Positions 16,267-24,219 of a stretch of 64,000 nucleotides of DNA are shown here, one piece after another. Made by a program: the position numbers and the translations under genes. The DNA is taken from positions 107,146-171,145 of the forward strand of contig DAOOIT010000003.1 of the NCBI GenBank assembly GCA_035384565.1. The letters run 5' to 3'. Positions within the stretch are counted from its first letter, which is position 1; every line of letters starts with the position of its first letter. The notes below the pieces were generated by a model. The model did no database searches. It was given only the letters and a program-made list of their open reading frames with translations, and was not told the origin of the DNA. This stretch comes from Planctomycetota bacterium. GTDB lineage: Bacteria; Planctomycetota; PUPC01; DSUN01.

Positions 16267-16651
16267 GTCCCCGCTCCTTGTCTTGGTTCGCCCCAGGGCA
16301 GTTGTTCAGAAGATAGGATAGTTGGGGGCCTGAACCCCAACACCAAAACCCAATAACACTTCTTTAGCTAGCAACTAGTGTGCCGGGGATCAGTCCTATA
16401 GATGCTAGTGTAGTCCTGGTTGCAAGTTAATGTACCTCAATGACTTGCGAATCATCAGAGCTGCGCGACGTCGCTCGGTTTCTCCGCTGAGATCATGCGG
16501 ATGTTGACGACCGGCAACGCCACATGCCACAGATCGCCGCATGATATGCCCAGTACTATACTTACGGGCGTTGCAGCCTGGCAACGCAATGTTGCCCAAC
16601 ATCAACGCGCGCTGGGTCCGCCTGTTGGCCATCGCGGGGAACGGATTGCCA
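16267..16651. other. Intergenic region between divergent secreted-protein genes
   Basis: About 385 bp of lower GC than its surroundings. It contains a short hairpin GTTGGGG/CCCCAAC (16321-16341) in the leader of the PEP-CTERM gene and GTTG-rich imperfect repeats around 16560-16630 (GGGCGTTGCAGCCTGGCAACG, CAACGCAATGTTGCCCAACA). An open frame on the minus strand here shows no family features or RBS, and I do not call it. No clear promoter was found for the minus-strand gene. Confidence 0.5.
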
Positions 16652-16680
16652 TTGACACCGCGCGCCGGACATGATAGCGT
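16652..16680 (+). promoter_or_regulatory. Promoter of the DUF4412 gene
   Basis: A perfect TTGACA (16652-16657), 17-bp spacer, TAGCGT (16675-16680). The start codon at 16719 follows ~32 nt after the expected transcript start. Confidence 0.65.
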
Positions 16681-16718
16681 CATGTCAACTAGGGGAGGAA
16701 TCTTCGAGGAGTGTGCCC

Positions 16719-17453
16719 ATGGTCATGTGGCGCAGGGCGTGTGTGGCGACGTTAGCTCTGGGGCTGGCGACTGCTGCCCTGGCGGCGGAAGCATTCGAGG
16801 GCAAGCTGAGCTTCGAGGTGGTCTCGACGCAAGCCGGCGCCCAAGCAGTGGCGATGGACTACACGGTCAAGAAGGGCCTGGTGCGCATGGACACCAAGGT
16901 CGCGGGGATGTCGAACTACACGATCATTGACCCGGCGCACAAGAAGATGAGCATGGTCATGCCGGCGCAGAAGATGGTGATGGAGATGCCTATTGGCAGC
17001 GTCGAGCCGCCTGCGCCCGTGCCGGTGCCGCAGATTGTCAAGACCGACAAGACGGAGAAGGTGACCTTCAACGTGAACGGCACGACGCTGACGCTCGTGA
17101 AAGAGGGCGAGGCCGCCGGCGCGGGCGCCAAGTCCTATGAGGGCCAGCAGTACACGGTGACGGTGGAGGACAAGAGCTCGGAGCACTGGATCGCGAAGGA
17201 CCTAACCATGCTCGCCGGATTCGCCGAGACGTTCAAGGCCATGGCCCAGGGTCCGAATGCCGCCTGGATGAAGAGGGTGGAGTGGCCTGGCTTCCCCTAC
17301 CGCATGGTGACGAAAGACGCCAAGGGCAACGTCGTGTCGGAGATGACGCTCGTGGCCATTGACACCAAGTCGCCCGATGATGCGCTGTTCACTGTGCCCG
17401 ACGACTACAAGACGATGAAGATGCCTCAAGCGCCTGCGATGCCGAAGGAATAG
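16719..17453 (+). CDS. Exported DUF4412-family protein
   Basis: 244 residues. ATG 16719 is preferred because GAGGAG lies 8 nt upstream and a signal peptide follows (RRACVATLALGLATAALAAEA). The mature part begins FEGKLSFEVVS and contains repeated YTVKKGLVRMDT, IIDPAHKKMSMVMPAQKMVME and a C-terminal VEWPGFPYRMVTKDAKGN, the pattern of the DUF4412 lipoprotein-fold family found in the periplasm or outer membrane. Methionine-rich stretches (MSMVMPAQKMVMEM) are notable. Function unknown; transcribed alone with a strong terminator after it. Confidence 0.8.
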   Translation: MVMWRRACVATLALGLATAALAAEAFEGKLSFEVVSTQAGAQAVAMDYTVKKGLVRMDTKVAGMSNYTIIDPAHKKMSMVMPAQKMVMEMPIGSVEPPAPVPVPQIVKTDKTEKVTFNVNGTTLTLVKEGEAAGAGAKSYEGQQYTVTVEDKSSEHWIAKDLTMLAGFAETFKAMAQGPNAAWMKRVEWPGFPYRMVTKDAKGNVVSEMTLVAIDTKSPDDALFTVPDDYKTMKMPQAPAMPKE

Positions 17454-17487
17454 CCAGCGCAAGCCGGGTCGGATGACCCATCTCAGG

Positions 17488-17526
17488 CCCACCCGCGGCC
17501 GCCGAGCCGCGGGTGGGTCTGTCTTT
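17488..17526 (+). terminator. Terminator of the DUF4412 gene
   Basis: A perfect 12-bp stem CCCACCCGCGGC/GCCGCGGGTGGG with a 6-nt loop is followed by TCTGTCTTT, 35 nt after the stop codon. Confidence 0.85.
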
Positions 17527-17539
17527 CCCGGCTCATCAA

Positions 17540-17888
17540 GGTTTGGCGATCCTGACGTGGGAGCCGCTGGGGAGCGTGGGGCTGGGGCTGCGGAGCCGGC
17601 GAGGACTCCCCGTAACCCTCTATGCCACCACGCCTTACGCCCTCCGGCCACTCCCGCTCACATACTCGCTCATCCCCCGGATGAGCGAGCATGGCCGGAG
17701 CCGCGAGAATCGCCCATTCTCGCCCATCTACCCATGCTGTATCACTTTCCCCCTCACAGGGTTGATACAGCATGTGCAGGCTGCGCCGGCCAGCCACTCG
17801 GCACAGCCCTCCTCAGGAACCGCCAGGTCCGCAAGGAGAGGGAGTGCCCACACCCTCCACCGACCAGTCGAGGCACGATCGCCAAACC
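17540..17888. repeat. 349-bp segment bounded by 12-bp perfect inverted repeats
   Basis: GGTTTGGCGATC at 17540-17551 is mirrored by GATCGCCAAACC at 17877-17888. The interval carries no gene and encloses the three-hairpin element at 17642-17774. This could be a non-autonomous mobile element (MITE-like) or a chance frame around the repeat. No obvious target-site duplication was seen outside the arms. Confidence 0.45.
17642..17774 (-). repeat. Three-hairpin dispersed element, copy A
   Basis: Read on the minus strand it forms three successive hairpins: ATGCTGTATCA/TGATACAGCAT, GCGAGAAT/ATTCTCGC, and CTCCGGCCA with an inner CTCGCTCATC/GATGAGCGAG. Copy B at 32230-32360 is ~85-90% identical. In the inner stem of hairpin three, a C-G pair of copy A is replaced by T-A in copy B, so pairing is preserved. 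No coding capacity. Confidence 0.75.
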
Positions 17889-17919
17889 CCGAAAGGGCCT
17901 CTTTTTCGTGCGCGGGCAG

Positions 17920-17948
17920 TTGACACTGCCATCGGGTTTTTGTAGGAT
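17920..17948 (+). promoter_or_regulatory. Promoter of the lectin-like PEP-CTERM gene
   Basis: A perfect TTGACA (17920-17925), 17-bp spacer, TAGGAT (17943-17948). GGAGG and ATG 17993 follow within ~45 nt. Confidence 0.75.
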
Positions 17949-17992
17949 ACCGCTGCGTTGTGCTCCACTAGTCACTTCGGAGGCTATGAGCT

Positions 17993-19264
17993 ATGTTCCC
18001 TCGGCGCGACCTGGCGGGGCTCGCTGTCGGGCTGGTGCTGTGCGCGGGTCTGGTGGCGGAGGCCGTGCCCATCATCGGGCCCAACGGCAGCGGCAGCTAC
18101 AATGCCTACGAGATCATCACGGGCTCGTACACGTGGGATCAAGCCCGGGTGGACGCGATGACGCGCTCGTTCCCCGGCGTGGGCCCCATCGGGGCCAATC
18201 CCACGCTGTTCGGGCATCTGGCCACGCTGACGAGCGCGCTCGAGAACGACTACCTGGCCCTCTACACCCCGAGCGGCGAATTCTGGATCGGGCTCACCGA
18301 CAGCAGCGCCACGAGCACCCTGGACGGAGCGACCATGCCCGGCAGCGAGGCCGGCAGCAACAAGGGCATCGGCTCGGGCTGGGCGTGGGTGACAGGCGAG
18401 CCCTATGCCTTCGAGCGCTTCGGCGCCGGCGAGCCGAACGATTCGGGCGGCGAGGACGCCGTGCACCGCCGCCCCGATGGGTTGTGGAACGACCACCAGG
18501 CCGGCAGCTCGCTAGGGCAGGGCAATCACACGCTCTCATACATCATCGAGTGGGAGCTGAACCTGCCCACCGCGCCGCCGGGCGGCAACCCGCTGCTGGG
18601 CGTGGGACCCAAGGGCGGCTTCGGCTTCTTCGGCATCCGCGAGGTGCGCAACAACGGCACCCTCAACAGCGTGAACGACGCCATCAACTCCCTGATGTCG
18701 GGCCTGGGCACGATCATTGACGGCAAGGGCGCCACCGTGAATCACAACGACCCGAACAACCCGGGCGGCGGGGGTTACTTCGGCAATGGCAGCAAGGCGC
18801 CCTTCCTGTCGAACACGGCCGGCGACGACGACGACATCGCCTTCCTCGCGCACGGCTACGTGCTGATCCCGACCTCGGGCATGTACACCTTCGGCTTTCG
18901 TGGCGACGACGGCTCGCGCCTGCGGCTGCTGGGCGCCGAGTTCGCCCACCGTTGGGGCGGCGGCATCGCGCTCGGCGACACGGTCGCCTTCCTTAGCCCG
19001 ACGGGCGACAGCAACACCGGCGCCGCCACTTATCTCGACGCGGGCGTTCACGAGCTCGAGTTCATCTTCTTCGAGCGCGGCGGCGGTGCCTTTGTGGAGC
19101 TGTGGGCCGCGCCGGGCGACTATTCGAGCTTCGACGGCAATGCTTTCCGCCTCGTGGGCGACGTGGCGAACGGCGGGCTAGGCCTCGTGCCCGAGCCGAC
19201 GACCCTCGCGCTCGCTGGCCTGGGCCTGGCTGCCCTGGCTCGGCGGCGCCGTCGCGCCGGCTGA
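17993..19264 (+). CDS. PEP-CTERM surface protein with C-type-lectin-like and PA14-like domains
   Basis: 423 residues from ATG 17993 (GGAGG 9 nt upstream). A signal peptide (GLAVGLVLCAGLVAEA) leads to a C-type-lectin-like domain at residues ~30-185: YNAYEIITGSYTWDQAR, EFWIGLTDSSATS, GWAWVTGEPYAFERFGAGEPND and GLWND are the usual CTL landmarks including the EPN-like Ca2+ site. Residues ~200-390 resemble a PA14/NPCBM-type beta domain (GYVLIPTSGMYTFGFRGDDGSRL). The tail is PEPTTLALAGLGLAALARRR. Likely a secreted carbohydrate-binding surface protein sorted by exosortase. Confidence 0.88.
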   Translation: MFPRRDLAGLAVGLVLCAGLVAEAVPIIGPNGSGSYNAYEIITGSYTWDQARVDAMTRSFPGVGPIGANPTLFGHLATLTSALENDYLALYTPSGEFWIGLTDSSATSTLDGATMPGSEAGSNKGIGSGWAWVTGEPYAFERFGAGEPNDSGGEDAVHRRPDGLWNDHQAGSSLGQGNHTLSYIIEWELNLPTAPPGGNPLLGVGPKGGFGFFGIREVRNNGTLNSVNDAINSLMSGLGTIIDGKGATVNHNDPNNPGGGGYFGNGSKAPFLSNTAGDDDDIAFLAHGYVLIPTSGMYTFGFRGDDGSRLRLLGAEFAHRWGGGIALGDTVAFLSPTGDSNTGAATYLDAGVHELEFIFFERGGGAFVELWAAPGDYSSFDGNAFRLVGDVANGGLGLVPEPTTLALAGLGLAALARRRRRAG

Positions 19265-19401
19265 GCAGCGGCCGGCGCCCGACCGGCGTTGGAGCGCCCT
19301 TGCCGCGGGGCATGCCGCTCTGGTTCCCCAACCATAAGTGCTTGTGCAGGCAGGGGATGGGGCATTAACGCAGTTTAATGCCGGATTAAGGGCTTGTTAA
19401 C

Positions 19402-19430
19402 TCGACACCTGTCGGGTCATCGTGCATAAT
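19402..19430 (+). promoter_or_regulatory. Promoter of a candidate non-coding RNA
   Basis: TCGACA (19402-19407), 17-bp spacer, CATAAT (19425-19430). Each box has five consensus matches. No protein start follows on this strand; the next gene downstream is antisense. Confidence 0.55.
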
Positions 19431-19436
19431 GAAGCC

Positions 19437-19594
19437 AGAGATGAACGGCTCGGCCCACGAGACCGAGCAGGTCGGAGACGACCGTGGGTGCTAGTGCCGC
19501 ACCCCTTCTCGCGAGACCTTTGGCCGTGTGTGCAGCGGCCCTGCGAATAGGATTCGCGGTAGCGAACAAGGGCAGCCGGTTGGCTGCCCTTGTT
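19437..19594 (+). ncRNA. Candidate structured small RNA (~160 nt), family unknown
   Basis: Between the promoter and the 3' end of the convergent gene there is no reading frame but a chain of hairpins: GCTCGG/CCGAGC, GGTCG/CGACC with a GAGA loop, GGGTGC/GCACCC, GGCCG/CGGCC, TTCGCG/CGAA, and a final 13-bp perfect stem AACAAGGGCAGCC/GGCTGCCCTTGTT (19565-19594). The last stem could end transcription of both this RNA and the convergent gene, although no long T-run follows. It does not fit tmRNA, RNase P, SRP RNA, tRNA or a riboswitch controlling a downstream gene. The RNA nature is inferred from promoter plus structure. Confidence 0.45.
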
Positions 19595-19626
19595 GCATGA
19601 TCCCCTCTTCCGGCCTCCTGCGCGCC

Positions 19627-20748
19627 TCAGTCCTCGATGGCCTCCTCGGTGATGATCACGTTGTCCCAGTAGTACTTGCCCAGGGGCCAGTAGCTGTAGA
19701 GCATCACGCCCATCCACTTGACGGCGGGGGTCTTGAGGGTGGGGTTGAAGGTGCGGGTGAAGGTCTCCCACTCCTTGCCTCTGGTCTCGGTGCGGAGGGC
19801 GAGATAGGCGTTGTAGAGTTCGCGCTTCTGGGTGGTGAAGTCGTCGGTGCGCTCGCCGTAGCCCTTGACCCAGGCCTTGGGGAAGAAGATGCCGCCCCAG
19901 TTCGCCTTGATGTCCACGCTGATGCGGTAACGCATCTTGGGCTTCACGGGGATGAGGTCGCTGTAATACTGCACGCCCTCCCAGCCGCCGACGGTGGCGT
20001 AGATCTCGCCCGGGCCGACGGGGAGCTTCTTCGGGGCGTCCTTGGCCGTGACCTTGCCCTGCTTGAACGTCTCCCACCACGGATAGGCCTGCGAGGTGAG
20101 GACCTCGGTGTCGTGCATCACGCACTTGCCCTTGCCATCCTCGCGGTCCACCCAGAAGCTGGTCAAGCCGTCCACCTTGGACCAGCCGGCGGGGAACCAG
20201 GTGCCCTCTTCGAATGACCAGTTCTTGACCAGGTTCCTGGCCCTGGCCTCGGGCGAAACGGGGGTGAGAACGCGCAGGGCGGTGCGCTCCTCAAGGAGCA
20301 CGGGCTCGAAGTCGGTGTAGAAATTGGCGAGGGCCGCAAAGTTGGCGCACTCGCGCTCGACGGCCATGTAGGGCACAGGCTCGCCCTCGGACTTCATGGC
20401 GCGGACGGAGACGAGGAAGGCGCGGTCGGGGCGCGGCTCGACGGTTCCCCAGAGGAGGATGTGCGCGCCGAGGTCGTCATGGGCGAACTTCTGGAGTTGC
20501 TTCTCGGCGCCGTTGAGGGCGATCTTGAGCCGAGCCTGCCGGACGGCCAGGCGGAGGTCGTCGCGGTCGGGCAGGATGTGCTTGTTGGCCTGGAGGGCGC
20601 GCTTCTCGAGGCGTTCGGCCACCTTCGCGCCCAGGTCCGGGTCGGCAGCGCACTCGAAGTCGAGGATGGCGAGGACGGGTTTCTCGGCCGGCTTCTCAGC
20701 GGCCTGGGCGCCCAGGGCCACGGCGAGGAGAAGAGCGGCTCGGCGCAT
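19627..20748 (-). CDS. Exported protein with N-terminal CsgG-like segment and C-terminal carbohydrate-binding-like domain
   Basis: 373 residues. Signal peptide RRAALLLAVALGAQAAE. Residues ~24-125 (KPVLAILDFECAADPDLG, RLEKRALQANKHILPDRDDL, LGAHILLWGTVEPR) resemble the alpha/beta fold of CsgG/FlgO-type proteins, which start with the same hydrophobic LDFE strand. Residues ~170-373 begin NLVKNWSFEEGTWFPAGW and end DNVIITEEAIED, the usual signature of a family 4/9-like carbohydrate-binding jelly roll. The function is probably periplasmic or surface-associated binding. Last gene of a minus-strand cluster; 66 bp after the zinc-ribbon gene. Confidence 0.65.
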   Translation of the reverse strand: MRRAALLLAVALGAQAAEKPAEKPVLAILDFECAADPDLGAKVAERLEKRALQANKHILPDRDDLRLAVRQARLKIALNGAEKQLQKFAHDDLGAHILLWGTVEPRPDRAFLVSVRAMKSEGEPVPYMAVERECANFAALANFYTDFEPVLLEERTALRVLTPVSPEARARNLVKNWSFEEGTWFPAGWSKVDGLTSFWVDREDGKGKCVMHDTEVLTSQAYPWWETFKQGKVTAKDAPKKLPVGPGEIYATVGGWEGVQYYSDLIPVKPKMRYRISVDIKANWGGIFFPKAWVKGYGERTDDFTTQKRELYNAYLALRTETRGKEWETFTRTFNPTLKTPAVKWMGVMLYSYWPLGKYYWDNVIITEEAIED

Positions 20749-20814
20749 GTTCGGGCCTTTCGTGAAGGCAGGCGGGTGACGGTTGCGCGCGAGACGCCCA
20801 TTCTCTCGCGCGCG

Positions 20815-21546
20815 TCACGGCTGGGCGGCCCCGATCGGCTTGATCTCGACGAGGTTGCGCAGGGGGAAGGCGGTGGTGGTCAGCTTGTTGTCGGGGCCGC
20901 GGTGTACGACGTGCAGGTCGAGGGTCTGGGCGCCCGCGATCGTGCCTTTGCAGGGCTTCTCGAGCGATCGAGCGGCCACTTCCCACAGCCCGTTGGCCTG
21001 CGGACGAAGGCTGATGATCTCGCAGGGGGCGAGGGGCACGGAGGCCGCCTCGCCGCTCGGGGTGAACCGCAGGACGACGTCGGTGACGAGCAGCCCCGTG
21101 AGCGGCTGCTTGAAGCCGGTGGCCTGCACGGTGACGGCGATTCGGCGGAAGGCCTCGTCGAGCACCTTGGCCTTGAACGTCGGGGCGTCGAGGGTGGCCC
21201 TCGGTGGCGCGGCAACCCGCGGCGCGGGAAGCTCGAGCCCGAACTTGCGGGTGACCGCGGTGGGTGGGACCTCGAGCTCGACCGTGGGCGCCGCGATGAA
21301 CGGCACGACATCGTTGGCCGGCAAGTCCTTGTAGGCGTTGCGGAAGAGGATGCCGATGACGAACAGGGCGAAGGCTACGCCGACCAGCCAGCGGATCGCG
21401 TGGGTCGTCCGCTTGGCCTTGTCGCGCTGGATCTCGATGTCCACGGCGGCCTGCACCTGGGCGAGATCGTGCTGGAGCTCGGCGCCGCACTCGTCGCAGT
21501 AGAGGCGCTGGATGGGGTTGTCGTGACCGCACTTCGGGCAGAGCAT
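20815..21546 (-). CDS. Zinc-ribbon membrane protein
   Basis: 243 residues from ATG 21546. The N-terminus is a zinc ribbon, CPKCGHDN then YCDECGAEL, followed by a helix with many charges and one membrane segment (residues ~50-70, WLVGVAFALFVIGILF). The remaining ~170 residues are predicted to be outside and beta-rich (DAPTFKAKVLDEAFRRI, GLLVTDVVLRFTPSGEAA). It follows the TPR gene by 14 bp and probably shares its transcript. Zinc-ribbon plus single-helix proteins often sense or tether envelope complexes; no function can be named. Confidence 0.75.
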   Translation of the reverse strand: MLCPKCGHDNPIQRLYCDECGAELQHDLAQVQAAVDIEIQRDKAKRTTHAIRWLVGVAFALFVIGILFRNAYKDLPANDVVPFIAAPTVELEVPPTAVTRKFGLELPAPRVAAPPRATLDAPTFKAKVLDEAFRRIAVTVQATGFKQPLTGLLVTDVVLRFTPSGEAASVPLAPCEIISLRPQANGLWEVAARSLEKPCKGTIAGAQTLDLHVVHRGPDNKLTTTAFPLRNLVEIKPIGAAQP

Positions 21547-21560
21547 GGCGCGGGCCTTCC

Positions 21561-23582
21561 CTAGGGATTCAGGACAAAGGCCCACTCGATGTCGCGGGCC
21601 TTGCCTCGGCTGTCCCGGACGTGGACGGTGACTCGGTACTCTCCCTTGAGGAGTTTGTCGGCGGGGAGCGGGGCTCGGACGTTCGTGGTGGCGGCCGAGT
21701 TGCGGGCGACCGAGCCGTCGGCGCTGGCGAACTGGTACTTGCCGCCGGAGACGAGCACGCGCGAGGCGAGCGGGCTGCCCGGGGGGTAACGCAGCATGAC
21801 CCGGAGGGACTCCAGGTCCACGGCGCTCATCGAGTCCTCGAGTCGAAAGGCGATGCTGGACAGCGAGGTGACGGTCGCGCCCTCGGCCGGCGAGCAGTCC
21901 ACCGCGCGGGGCGGGTCGCGGTCGATCTCGAAGAGTTCGCTGGTGGCCTTGTCGCGCGCGCCGAAGGCATCGGTGAGGGCCAGTTCCACGCGGTACTTGC
22001 CCTCGGGCGGGTTGAGCGCCACGGCATAGAGGGACGAGCCGTTGAGGAGGAAGGGGAGCGGCTTGGCGGTGTTCGACACGGTCTCGATGAGGCGGAGAGC
22101 CACGTTCTCGGCGCTCAGGGGCTTGGGCGAGGCGGGGACGGCGAGGGTGGCGCTCACGGCCAGGTCGTGCTCGGTGAAGAGCGGCTCGAGCTTGGCCTCG
22201 AACTGGCTGATCCTGGGGGCGTTCTCGAGGAGCTTGGCGAAGGCGGCGAGCTTCTTCTTGGCGAGCTCGTCGGGCGCGTCCTTGGCCCGCTCGAGTTGTT
22301 CGGCCACTTTGGCCAGTTCTCCGCTTTCGTAGTAGAGGGTGGCCAGGCTCATGTGCACGGTGGGGAGGACGGCCTTCACAAAGGGGTCGGAGGCCAGCGG
22401 GGCCGCGGCGTCGGCGGCGCGCTGGAAGTGGGTGATGGCCTGGGTGCGCCGGCCGCATTCCCCCTCCATCGTGCCGAGGAGACAGGCGGCGAGGAACTTG
22501 TCGCGGGGCCCGGCCTCGGGGTTGTTGAGCGCCAGGGCCATTTCGGCGGCGGGCGCGGCGAATGCCTCCGGGGTGCGGCGCCGCGCGGCCATGGCGTTCA
22601 GGTAGTGGGCGATGGCCTGGTTGAAGCGGCATTGCCAGGGCAACTCGCCCGCCTCCTCGGCCGCGGCGAAGCGGAGCAGGGCGTCGGCCGGCAGGTCCTG
22701 GCGCACGTAGTAGGTCCCCAGGGCCTGGCAGATGCGGGCGTAGAGAGGGGCCTTCGCCTTCTTCACTCGGGCGAGGATGTTGCGCAGGGCAGCCACGGCC
22801 TGCTCGGCGGCGCGGGGGGCGAGGTCGGGCGCCAGGAGCATCCGCGCGTAGGCGGCGCCGAGATTGAGCTGCGGCACCTCCCAGTCGGGCCGGAACTCCT
22901 GCACCTTGCCGAACTCGGTCACGGCGGCGCCCAACTGGCCCTCGCCCAGGGCGGCCAGGCCCTGAAGGTTGCAGTAGTGCTGGAGCGCGTCGGGGCTGAT
23001 GTTGCCGACCTCCACGACCTTGTCGAGCTCGGCCCGGCATCGGGGAAGATCGTTCTCCAGAAGGGCCACGGTGGCTAGGTTGACGTGGACGTCGCCCGAG
23101 TTGGGGTAGGCGGCGAGGGCGGCCTCGAGCCGCCCGCGGGCCTCCTGCACCGCGGCCCGGAGGGCCTGGGGCGTGGGGTTGGAGGCCCGCACCGTCTCCA
23201 GGTCCGTCACGGCGAGCCCGATGAGCACGGGCAGCGAGCAGGTGCCCTGGGCGGCCCGCTGGCGCCGCTCGATGGCCTGGAACACGCCCCTGGCCTCGGC
23301 GAACTTGGCCGGGTGGGCATAGGCCTCATCCACCAGCAGCTTGGCGTAGACTTCGCGCGGGGCGCTGTAGTCGGGCTTCGCGCGCATGGCGTCCTCGAGG
23401 GCGTCGTAGACGTCCTCGAAGATGCCGGCGGAGTAGCTGTCCATCGCCAGGTTGAAGGCCTTGCCGGCCTTGTATTCGTCGGTGGTGCCGAGGATGAGCA
23501 CGAGGCCGACAAAGGCCAGCAGGAGGGCCACGGCGAGTTCGATGGCGGAGCGGGGCGTGAGCCGGAAGGGGAGGCGTATCAC
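21561..23582 (-). CDS. TPR-repeat membrane protein with C-terminal Ig-like domain
   Basis: 673 residues. One N-terminal membrane helix (ELAVALLLAFVGLVLILG) puts the rest outside the cytoplasm. Residues ~40-450 are TPR-type helical repeats (VHVNLATVALLENDLPRCRAELDK, VPQLNLGAAYARMLLAP). The last ~180 residues are beta-rich and Ig-like: a first module with EGKYRVELALTDAFGARDK, then SLSSIAFRLEDSMSAVDLESLRVML and KGEYRVTVHVRDSRGKARD. It lies between the signal-peptidase-like gene (13 bp) and the zinc-ribbon gene (14 bp), an evident operon. Likely a protein-interaction scaffold at the envelope. Confidence 0.8.
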   Translation of the reverse strand: MIRLPFRLTPRSAIELAVALLLAFVGLVLILGTTDEYKAGKAFNLAMDSYSAGIFEDVYDALEDAMRAKPDYSAPREVYAKLLVDEAYAHPAKFAEARGVFQAIERRQRAAQGTCSLPVLIGLAVTDLETVRASNPTPQALRAAVQEARGRLEAALAAYPNSGDVHVNLATVALLENDLPRCRAELDKVVEVGNISPDALQHYCNLQGLAALGEGQLGAAVTEFGKVQEFRPDWEVPQLNLGAAYARMLLAPDLAPRAAEQAVAALRNILARVKKAKAPLYARICQALGTYYVRQDLPADALLRFAAAEEAGELPWQCRFNQAIAHYLNAMAARRRTPEAFAAPAAEMALALNNPEAGPRDKFLAACLLGTMEGECGRRTQAITHFQRAADAAAPLASDPFVKAVLPTVHMSLATLYYESGELAKVAEQLERAKDAPDELAKKKLAAFAKLLENAPRISQFEAKLEPLFTEHDLAVSATLAVPASPKPLSAENVALRLIETVSNTAKPLPFLLNGSSLYAVALNPPEGKYRVELALTDAFGARDKATSELFEIDRDPPRAVDCSPAEGATVTSLSSIAFRLEDSMSAVDLESLRVMLRYPPGSPLASRVLVSGGKYQFASADGSVARNSAATTNVRAPLPADKLLKGEYRVTVHVRDSRGKARDIEWAFVLNP

Positions 23583-23595
23583 CCGAGAGGGCCTC

Positions 23596-24147
23596 CTAGC
23601 GAATCACGCGCCCGCGGATGGCGCGGACGGGGATGAGCAGGTCGCGCAACGGCTCGCGGTGGTTGCGGCTGTCGAACATCACGAGCACGGTGTTGCGGGG
23701 TACGAGCACGGCGCTGAAGTCGGCCGGGCGGTCGCGCGGGTTCAGGAACGGCTCGGTCACAGGCTGCCGGGGCTCGAGCTTGCCCTCGCGGCGCTCGGCC
23801 CGCCAGAGCTTCGAGCCGATCAGCTCCACGACGTCGCCCGGCTTGCCCACCACGCGGGCGAACTCGTACTGGTACGAGGCGCGCTTCCACAGCGGGCGCC
23901 GGTACATGATAATGTCCTCGTACTCCAGGTCCTGCGGCAGTCTCGCCCACTTGTTCACGAAGAGGTGGCCGCCACGCTCCAGGCGCGGCTCCATGCGGGT
24001 GAAGTCCTGGGCCACCTTCTCGAGGCCGTACTGCGTGCCGAACCGCAGGAGCAGCACGGTGACGACGGTGACGCCGAGATAGAAGACGACCGAGCTGAGG
24101 ATGTCGCGGGGTGACATCGGCACGGCAGGCTCTCCGTCGTGGGGCAT
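23596..24147 (-). CDS. Signal-peptidase-I-like protein lacking catalytic residues
   Basis: 183 residues (a start at ATG 24117 is also possible). A membrane helix (VVFYLGVTVVTVLLLRFG) precedes a domain that aligns by eye with type I signal peptidase (S26): MEPRLERGGHLFVNKW corresponds to box B (SMEPTL..GD..lv.K), YEDIIMYRRP to the following strand, FARVVGKPGDVVEL to box D (vKRviGlPGD), and VPRNTVLVMFDSRNHREP to box E. The nucleophile serine before MEP is Arg51, and the general-base lysine is replaced by Ala97. It should therefore be proteolytically dead, perhaps binding signal-peptide-like segments. First gene of an operon with the TPR and zinc-ribbon genes; promoter at 24165-24193. Confidence 0.7.
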   Translation of the reverse strand: MPHDGEPAVPMSPRDILSSVVFYLGVTVVTVLLLRFGTQYGLEKVAQDFTRMEPRLERGGHLFVNKWARLPQDLEYEDIIMYRRPLWKRASYQYEFARVVGKPGDVVELIGSKLWRAERREGKLEPRQPVTEPFLNPRDRPADFSAVLVPRNTVLVMFDSRNHREPLRDLLIPVRAIRGRVIR

Positions 24148-24164
24148 CCCCCCGCCCCGTGAGC

Positions 24165-24193
24165 ATACTACACGCGATCGGGCCGCAAGTCAA
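24165..24193 (-). promoter_or_regulatory. Promoter of the signal-peptidase-like/TPR/zinc-ribbon operon
   Basis: TTGACT (24188-24193) and TAGTAT (24165-24170) on the minus strand, spacer 17 bp. The transcript would start about 10 nt before ATG 24147, or 40 nt before ATG 24117. Confidence 0.65.
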
Positions 24194-24219
24194 GCGCGGA
24201 AGAGGCGGGAATGCTCCCC

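Noticed and set aside
16405..16683. Open frame of 92 codons on the minus strand upstream of the DUF4412 gene
   Set aside because: No RBS, no family motif, covers repeats and a promoter for the opposite strand.
19437..19594. Riboswitch for the neighbouring gene
   Set aside because: The downstream gene is on the opposite strand and ends there.
23596..24147. Functional signal peptidase I (lepB)
   Set aside because: Catalytic serine and lysine are absent in an otherwise recognisable alignment.
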